From Nitrospirota bacterium (GTDB taxonomy: Bacteria > Nitrospirota > RBG-16-64-22 > JACRHK01), in assembly GCA_016217625.1 (NCBI GenBank), contig JACRHK010000092.1:1-5432 (forward strand): a DNA stretch of 5,432 nucleotides, in the 5' to 3' direction. The position numbers were made by a program, and so were the translations under genes. Every line of letters begins with the position of its first letter. Within the stretch, counting starts at the first letter, position 1. This document shows, one piece after another, positions 1-5,432 of this stretch. The notes under the pieces are model-generated. The model saw only the letters and a program-made list of their open reading frames with translations. It made no database searches and was not told the DNA's origin.

Positions 1-210
1 CACTTCAGGGGCGCTCATCGGGACTTGTTCCAGGGCCTGTAGACCGTTGCACGCCACAACCGGCTCGAATCCGTACTCCTTGAGCATCGTGGCCAGGAGC
101 CACCGCACATCTTCCTCATCGTCCACGATGAGGATTCGCTTCGGAACACTGCTCCCTCGCTCGTGCCCGGAATGTGGAACACGGTCGAGGTGCCCGCCTG
201 GGTCCATCAT
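1..210 (-). CDS. Response regulator, N-terminal receiver part (cut by window edge)
   Basis: Seventy codons are visible before the left edge. After a 22-residue polar leader (MMDPGGHLDR...), the receiver starts with KRILIVDDEEDVRWLLATML (24-43), giving acidic-pocket Asp30-Asp31, and continues through YGFEPVVACNGLQALEQV. The phosphoacceptor Asp, switch Thr and Lys would lie off-window, as would any output domain. It could therefore be single-domain or a DNA-binding or other effector regulator. The start is ATG 210, which forms an ATGA overlap with the upstream stop; a second ATG directly follows at 207. No strong ribosome site precedes it, consistent with coupled translation. It is distinct in sequence from the other receiver in this window. 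The polar leader before the first beta-strand is longer than usual for receivers. Confidence 0.85.
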   Translation of the reverse strand, partial: MMDPGGHLDRVPHSGHERGSSVPKRILIVDDEEDVRWLLATMLKEYGFEPVVACNGLQALEQVPMSAPEV

Positions 211-740
211 AGAAATCCCGTAGCTACCTTGCGGCCGATCGGGGTTGGGGTTGAGGAGGGTTCCCCATTCCCGTAAGGGGATCGGTAGAGCGCAACCGGT
301 TCGGACGACAGGAACGTCGCCAGGGCGGGAACCAGCTCCGGCCACGCCCCTACCAGTCCTACCACTGAGTCGGATCGAAGCCACGTCGCCAGGCAGTCCC
401 AGAAGGGGAAGTGCTCCAGATCTCGGGCAAGGCGTTCCCGCAATGCAGGGGCCATCCCGTTCGGGAATCGGTTTGCCACGGTGCTGAGCAACCGCTCGCG
501 TGAAGCTTGCGGCAGGTAGCCTCGCGTCCACGACAGTTCTCCCAGGCACTTGGCCCGCAGCTCGCTGACGCAGGAGGAGGAGTTCCAAGACGTGAACGCT
601 TCGACGGCACCTCCGGCCCGCGGAGGGAAAGCCGCCGGCCCCGGTGTACCCCGCCCGCGAGGATTTCGCCCCTGACGCGCGGACCCGATTGCTTCGAACA
701 CGCGTCCCTTAATCAGCCGTACGCGGCGAAAGTTGTTCAC
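207..740 (-). CDS. Unrecognised 177-aa protein downstream of gvpK
   Basis: I do not recognise this protein. An in-frame TGA lies two codons upstream, so GTG 740 is the earliest possible start; AAGGGGTG about seven bases before it is a fair ribosome site. Residues 1-45 are basic and rich in Gly, Arg and Pro and look disordered. Residues 55-150 look folded and mostly helical, with five Trp in the whole protein (52, 71, 114, 120, 133) and a distinctive HFPFWDCLATWLRSD (110-124). The tail from about 155 is Pro/Ser/Thr-rich. I see no signal peptide or clear membrane helix, though VVGLVGAWPELVPALATFL (126-144) is hydrophobic. The gene follows gvpK after 41 nt, and its stop overlaps the next receiver's ATG (ATGA), which argues that it is real. 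Codon use is less uniform than in its neighbours, so the N-terminal part may not be translated as drawn. Confidence 0.55.
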   Translation of the reverse strand: MNNFRRVRLIKGRVFEAIGSARQGRNPRGRGTPGPAAFPPRAGGAVEAFTSWNSSSCVSELRAKCLGELSWTRGYLPQASRERLLSTVANRFPNGMAPALRERLARDLEHFPFWDCLATWLRSDSVVGLVGAWPELVPALATFLSSEPVALYRSPYGNGEPSSTPTPIGRKVATGFL

Positions 741-781
741 GGCTCAACACCCCTTCCGTTGCGGCCCGCCACCCCCTTGGG
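741..781 (-). other. Short gap between gvpK and the unrecognised gene
   Basis: These 41 bases hold a candidate ribosome site (AAGGGGTG) for the downstream GTG, and a TGA that closes the downstream frame. I see no hairpin followed by a T-run and no convincing promoter, so transcription probably continues through. Confidence 0.5.
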
Positions 782-1126
782 TCACAGGAGCTCTCCAAGA
801 GGCCCTAAGTTCAGGTTCAGATCCTCATCTCGCAGGCCAAAATGGACCTTGAGTTCCGCCATCTTTTCTTCCAGACGCAAGAACGCCAGTCCCATCCGTT
901 CGATCTCCTCAGGCGTCAGCGAGCCCGCGTCCATGCGCCGCAAGGCCTGCTTCTCGAGAAGCCGTCGGAGGAGCTCAACGACGGTCAAGACCAGCTTGAC
1001 CAACCCCTGGTCGACGTTCTCGGAGTCGGCGTTGATCCGCCTGGGCAGGGCCTCGGTGAGCCGGCCCAGCTCTTCCTCGAACTCCTCCAGGGCGCTCTCA
1101 GGTGCCGAGAGCGTCTCCGGTTTCAT
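782..1126 (-). CDS. gvpK: Gas vesicle protein GvpK
   Basis: This 114-aa protein matches GvpK through most of its length. Landmarks are RINADSENVDQGLVKLVLTV (30-49), ELLRRLLEKQALRRMDAGSL (51-70), the EEIERMGLAFLRLEEKMAEL helix (73-92) and the HFGLRDEDLNLNLGPLGELL end (95-114). GvpK is a conserved minor gas vesicle protein required for vesicle formation in several hosts; its exact biochemical role is not settled. ATG 1126 is chosen because CGGAG lies six bases upstream and residues before it are read-through of the gvpF/L frame. The start lies 29 bp inside the upstream gvpF/L gene. A charged, Glu-rich leader of about 25 residues precedes the conserved core. The family assignment is firm. Confidence 0.95.
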   Translation of the reverse strand: MKPETLSAPESALEEFEEELGRLTEALPRRINADSENVDQGLVKLVLTVVELLRRLLEKQALRRMDAGSLTPEEIERMGLAFLRLEEKMAELKVHFGLRDEDLNLNLGPLGELL

Positions 1127-1826
1127 CGTGCGCTCCGTTGACAAAGTGGTAAGGAGGCCAGGGGCCGGTGAGGAGAAAACTGAGACTGGAAAATTCCTCC
1201 CTGGCCTGTGCCACACCTTCCCTGAAAGCGTCCACTCGATCCCGCTCCACGAGATAGGCCCCGCTCAAGAGCAGCCGGTCAGTGGCGAGGCGCCGCATCC
1301 AGTTCTCCACAGCCAGGGAGCGGAAACGCGCCTGAACTTTCTGAGCCACCTGTTCTCCCGCCGCCCGGCGACTGGCCTGCCGCCGCTGGTCCCTCAGCCT
1401 CCGATAGAGGTATTCCGTTCCGGGCCCTCCCTCCCCGGCCTCCCGATCCACCAGCGCCTCGGCGTTCCGAGGCGCCTCCCAGAGCACGCGAAGTCCCAGC
1501 TCCACCTTCCCCGCCACCCGGTCGAGTGCCGATCGGAACGACTGAGACTGTTTGTCGAGAAGCGCGATGACCGCCTCCCCGGTCCTGAAGAGCGTGTTGA
1601 AGCGAACGGGAAGGATAGGGCGTGAGCCCATCACCTTCTCCACCACTGCTTCGTGGAGGGTCAGGTGGGTCTCGTCCGAGGGCCAAGGGGCGAGGGGTGA
1701 CGGGCCGACGAGCGCGGCCAGACCTCCATGAGAGACGAGGAAAACAGGAGCGTCTCCGAGGCCACAGATCTCATCCGTCAGCGCTGGGGGGAAACCCACG
1801 ATCCCGTAGAGGTAGATTCCCTTCAT
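1098..1826 (-). CDS. gvpF: Gas vesicle protein of the GvpF/GvpL family (second copy)
   Basis: From ATG 1826 this is a 242-aa protein. Family signatures are the N-terminal YLYGIVGFP (5-13), the HEAVVEKVMGSRPILPVRFNTLFRTGE block (58-84), the GKVELGLRVLW strand (106-116), the basic helix TEYLYRRLRDQRRQASRR (137-154) and the C-terminal LTGPWPPYHFV (219-229). It is clearly divergent from the other GvpF/L copy, sharing mainly these anchor blocks, so it is an old paralogue and not a recent duplication. Like other family members it should act in the cytosol during vesicle assembly, probably through contact with shell proteins. Met at 1826 is preferred because family members start a few residues before YLYG. 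ATG 1889 would add 21 residues and has a poor ribosome site. Only a weak GAGG, about 12 bases away, precedes 1826. The 3' end overlaps gvpK by 29 bp. The F-versus-L name is tentative. Confidence 0.9.
   Translation of the reverse strand: MKGIYLYGIVGFPPALTDEICGLGDAPVFLVSHGGLAALVGPSPLAPWPSDETHLTLHEAVVEKVMGSRPILPVRFNTLFRTGEAVIALLDKQSQSFRSALDRVAGKVELGLRVLWEAPRNAEALVDREAGEGGPGTEYLYRRLRDQRRQASRRAAGEQVAQKVQARFRSLAVENWMRRLATDRLLLSGAYLVERDRVDAFREGVAQAREEFSSLSFLLTGPWPPYHFVNGAHDETGDALGT
1133..1137 (-). promoter_or_regulatory. Shine-Dalgarno site for gvpK
   Basis: The minus strand reads CGGAG, six bases before ATG 1126, inside the last codons of the upstream gvpF/L gene. It decides the gvpK start against longer read-through versions of the frame. 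Confidence 0.55.
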
Positions 1827-1905
1827 CACGTAACGAAGCCTCGCCTCTAAAGCTGAACGGACGAAAACTTGCTTCACTTGTGAGGACATCGGCTTTAGAA
1901 TATGT
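1827..1905 (-). promoter_or_regulatory. 79-nt AT-richer gap with inverted repeat before the second gvpF/L
   Basis: This gap is visibly poorer in GC than the coding regions around it. A perfect 8-bp inverted repeat (TCTAAAGC / GCTTTAGA, at 1846-1853 and 1892-1899) encloses a 38-nt loop that itself holds TCACTTGTGA, a 4-bp inverted repeat. On the minus strand a weak -10-like TATTCT lies near the gvpS stop, with TTCGAA 17 bases upstream as a poor -35. It could be an internal promoter, an RNA hairpin that tunes gvpF/L expression, or simply an N-terminal extension of that gene, since the frame stays open to ATG 1889. No U-run follows, so it is not a standard terminator. Confidence 0.3.
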
Positions 1906-2112
1906 CTACTCCCCCGCATTTCGAAGGCCCCACTCTCGGGCCGTCTCCACGGAGGAAATGAGGAGCCGGAGGCCCACGTAGATCAGATCCACATCGGCCA
2001 CCGAGAGGGTCACGTCCCCGGCAACCACGACCCCCTTGTTCAGAAGGCGGTCCAGGGTTTCGAGGAGCGTGATCTGGCGCTCCCGGGCGTAAACGGACCC
2101 TGCGTTACCCAT
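1906..2112 (-). CDS. gvpS: Small gas vesicle protein of the GvpA/J/M/S family, GvpS-like
   Basis: This 68-aa protein has the core of the gas vesicle GvpA/J/M/S family. An amphipathic helix with LLETLDRLLNKGVV (16-29) is followed by strands AGDVTLSVADVDLIYVGLRLLISSVETA (31-58). The ERQITLL lead-in and the ADVDLIYVGLR stretch resemble GvpS/GvpM types more than the major shell protein GvpA. GvpJ, M and S are minor shell or nucleation proteins. The ATG at 2112 is chosen because residues before it in the open frame are low-complexity read-through of the upstream gvpF/L gene. With this start the gene overlaps that gene by 8 bp. A weak GAGG lies about ten bases upstream, so translation may depend on coupling. 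The TAG stop is followed by the only long gap inside the cluster core. The family is secure; the S label rests on sequence feel plus the L-S-K gene order. Confidence 0.88.
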   Translation of the reverse strand: MGNAGSVYARERQITLLETLDRLLNKGVVVAGDVTLSVADVDLIYVGLRLLISSVETAREWGLRNAGE

Positions 2113-2908
2113 CAGCGTCAAGCCTCGGGACAAAGTGGTAGAGGGGCCAGGCGCCGGAGGCGACGAGCCTGACGCCTTCTTCGGCATGGTCTCGGCTCCA
2201 CTGCTCCACCTCAGCGAGGAAGGCCTCCACACTCTCCCGCCTCACGAGACAAACTAGGTTGAGGACGATCTTCTCCTTCCGCGCGACCTCAGGGAGGAGA
2301 GGAGGATACTCCGCCAGCTCTACCACCAGTTTGCGGATGACCTCCACGGCCTCGCGGACAAGCGATGCCTCGCGCTCCTGAGATTTCGCTGATGCGGCCT
2401 CCTCGATTTTTCTCCTGTGAAAGAAGGCATACCCGGGCGCCTTGGCGCTCGCCTCTCCTGAGAGAGCAACGAGCACCGGGTCGTTCTGGAGCACGGCGGC
2501 TCGAAAGCCTGTCTCGTCCACGAAACCCTTCACCCCCCACTCCTCTTTGTCGCTGAGTTCTTCGAGGGCCGCCCGGAGGACAAGCGCGTTTTTCCTGATC
2601 ACCTCCCGGATCCTCTCCTGGTCGAGGAAGATCGTGCCGAACTTCATCGGAAGGAGCTGGCCCTTGGCCAGGGCCGCCTCGACGATCGCCTCGTGCAGGC
2701 GCACCTTCTCCTCCAGCCAGCCCAGATCCTCCACGTTGCGGCGAAGAGCCTCCTCCCCGAACTCGGCCAGGGGAACTTGGCTCGCCAAGGCCACGATCCC
2801 TTGCTCGTCGATACAGTTCAACGGAGAGTGTCCGTCGATTCCCGTCATCGGCGGCACCTCTCCGTGGGAGAAGAAGGCGTAAAGGTACCAACCAACTTCG
2901 GAGCCCAT
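2105..2908 (-). CDS. gvpL: Gas vesicle protein of the GvpF/GvpL family (first copy)
   Basis: This 267-aa protein shows the GvpF/L pattern from end to end. It has the N-terminal WYLYAFF strand (7-13), the HEAIVEAAL...LLPMKFGTIF block (72-94), the helix with LEELSDKEEWGVKGFV (115-130), PGYAFFHRRKIEE (158-170) and the terminal SGAWPLYHFVP block (251-261). GvpF and GvpL are minor gas vesicle proteins needed for assembly; GvpF is reported to bind GvpA and probably chaperones shell subunits. The ATG at 2908 overlaps the upstream stop by one base (TGATG) and has TGGAGG seven bases upstream, so the start is well supported. The TAA stop lies inside the next gene (8-bp overlap). The family is certain. 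The choice of L over F rests on its position directly before a gvpS-like gene, as in Bacillus and Streptomyces clusters, and is less sure. Confidence 0.93.
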   Translation of the reverse strand: MGSEVGWYLYAFFSHGEVPPMTGIDGHSPLNCIDEQGIVALASQVPLAEFGEEALRRNVEDLGWLEEKVRLHEAIVEAALAKGQLLPMKFGTIFLDQERIREVIRKNALVLRAALEELSDKEEWGVKGFVDETGFRAAVLQNDPVLVALSGEASAKAPGYAFFHRRKIEEAASAKSQEREASLVREAVEVIRKLVVELAEYPPLLPEVARKEKIVLNLVCLVRRESVEAFLAEVEQWSRDHAEEGVRLVASGAWPLYHFVPRLDADG

Positions 2909-3539
2909 CAGCGCTCCTCCACCTCTCGGAGCGGGAGCCGGTCGATGAGAAACTCCGCCTGAATTCCCTTGGGCAGGAGTTGATCCAACTCGTGCATCAT
3001 CCCCAGGAACAGAAGGCCCACTTCCCCCTCTTTCAGCGTCTCGGCGATCCGCTGGGCAATGAAGGCGTCGCGTGCCTTCAGGATCTCCGCGCTCTCTGCC
3101 GCGTAGCTTTGCTCGGCCTTTTCCTGATCGGCGTCGGTCATCGCCTCGGCGATCCGGGCGATGTGGGCGTACTCCCGCTTCAGCAGCTCAGGTGACTCCG
3201 TCCCCATGAGCTTCGCTCCTCTCCTGACCAGCTCCATCACGAGCTGGTAGTTCTTGCTTCCCTGGGCCGCCACCTCTCGGGCGATCTCCAACTCCTTTCC
3301 CGATACGGGAAGGCCATCCTGGTAGATCCTGACCCGCTCCCAGGGGAGGGTGAGGGTCAAGAGCTTCGCTCGGATCCCTTCCCAGACCTCCTCGATGACC
3401 TGGCGGTGACGCTCCCATCGTTCGGCGCCGAATCGTTTGATGAACTCCTGCTTCAGGGCCTCCGCCCGGGACCCCATGTCCACCATGGTGTGGATGATGG
3501 GCACATAGATGAGCCGCCTCATTCCCACAGCCGCCACAT

Positions 3540-3543
<4 letters not shown>
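2908..3543 (-). CDS. Uncharacterised 211-aa protein, possibly TraB/GumN-like
   Basis: This soluble, Glu/Arg-rich protein has no signal peptide or membrane segment that I can see. The N-terminus forms a likely beta-strand with His18 (LIYVPIIHTMVDMGS, residues 11-25). A mostly helical middle follows, with IYQDGLPV at 73-80 and GSKNYQLVMELVRRGA at 95-110. The C-terminal part has Arg158-Asp159 in a helix (RDAFIAQRIAETL), then a hydrophobic strand ending in Gly181-x-x-His184 (LLFLGMMHEL). The order 'Arg in helix, then strand, then GxxH' recalls the C-terminal signature of TraB/PrgY/GumN proteins. The His18 strand could match their N-terminal GxxH, but here the glycine is missing. I treat that as a fold-level guess, not an assignment. 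The GTG start at 3543 is preferred because of a perfect AGGAGGTGA upstream and the GTGA overlap with the receiver gene; ATG at 3522 (Met8) is a fallback. The stop overlaps the following gvpF/L start by one base (TGATG). It is not one of the classical Gvp proteins I know. Confidence 0.85.
2916..2921 (-). promoter_or_regulatory. Shine-Dalgarno site for the gvpF/L gene
   Basis: The minus strand reads TGGAGG seven bases before ATG 2908, inside the end of the upstream coding region. It supports the TGATG junction as a true restart site. Confidence 0.65.

Positions 3544-5432
<1,889 letters not shown>

Noticed and set aside
1127..1216. Longer start for GvpK
   Set aside because: The added stretch is an out-of-frame reading of the gvpF/L end; ATG 1126 has a suitable ribosome site.
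507..1625. Long plus-strand open frame of 372 codons
   Set aside because: It lies antisense to gvpK, the second gvpF/L and the unknown gene, is rich in Arg, Ser and Pro, and has no recognisable motif. GC-rich coding DNA often gives such shadows.
1129..2150. Two copies of gacaaagtggta (plus strand) near 1139 and 2129, suggesting a direct repeat
   Set aside because: Both encode the conserved YHFV block at the C-termini of the two GvpF/L proteins, so the similarity is explained by protein homology.
2113..2232. Longer start for the GvpS-like gene
   Set aside because: The extra residues are read-through of the upstream gvpF/L gene in another frame and are not GvpA-family-like; ATG 2112 gives a normal small-protein length.
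2442..2882. Plus-strand open frame of 146 codons
   Set aside because: It is antisense to the well-supported gvpF/L gene and is Ser/Arg-rich low-complexity translation.

Overview
The window is a gas vesicle (gvp) gene cluster segment in which every supported gene lies on the minus strand, so transcription runs from the right end (5432) to the left end (1). The DNA is GC-rich. Genes are packed with 1-29 bp overlaps, and several have clear AGGAGG-type Shine-Dalgarno sites and GTG starts. This points to a bacterium with a compact GC-rich genome. Nothing here fixes the phylum, and I name no species.

Layout in transcription order: (1) 5432-3899, the 3' part of a CDC48/p97-type tandem AAA+ ATPase, whose N-terminal part is outside the window; (2) 3902-3540, a stand-alone CheY-like receiver protein; (3) 3543-2908, an uncharacterised 211-aa protein with a possible TraB/GumN-like C-terminal motif; (4) 2908-2105, a GvpF/GvpL family protein; (5) 2112-1906, a small GvpA/J/M/S-family gas vesicle protein, most like the GvpS/GvpM type; (6) 1826-1098, a second, divergent GvpF/GvpL protein; (7) 1126-782, GvpK; (8) 740-207, an unrecognised 177-aa ORF; (9) 210-1, the N-terminal part of a second response-regulator receiver, cut by the window edge.

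The junctions are GTGA (genes 1/2 and 2/3), TGATG (3/4), an 8-bp overlap (4/5), a 79-nt gap (5/6), a 29-bp overlap (6/7), a 41-nt gap (7/8) and ATGA (8/9). This looks like one translationally coupled operon. The gvpL-gvpS-(gvpF)-gvpK core resembles the L-S-K order of Bacillus and Streptomyces gvp clusters. The major shell protein GvpA, the usual MoxR-type ATPase GvpN, and GvpG/GvpO are not in the window and may lie beyond either edge.

The most interesting feature is the set of non-canonical passengers sharing the operon with the gvp genes: a CDC48-like unfoldase, two receiver proteins and two uncharacterised proteins. My inference is a gas vesicle system whose assembly or turnover is tied to phosphorelay signalling and an AAA+ remodelling machine. 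The sequence shows the linkage but not the mechanism.
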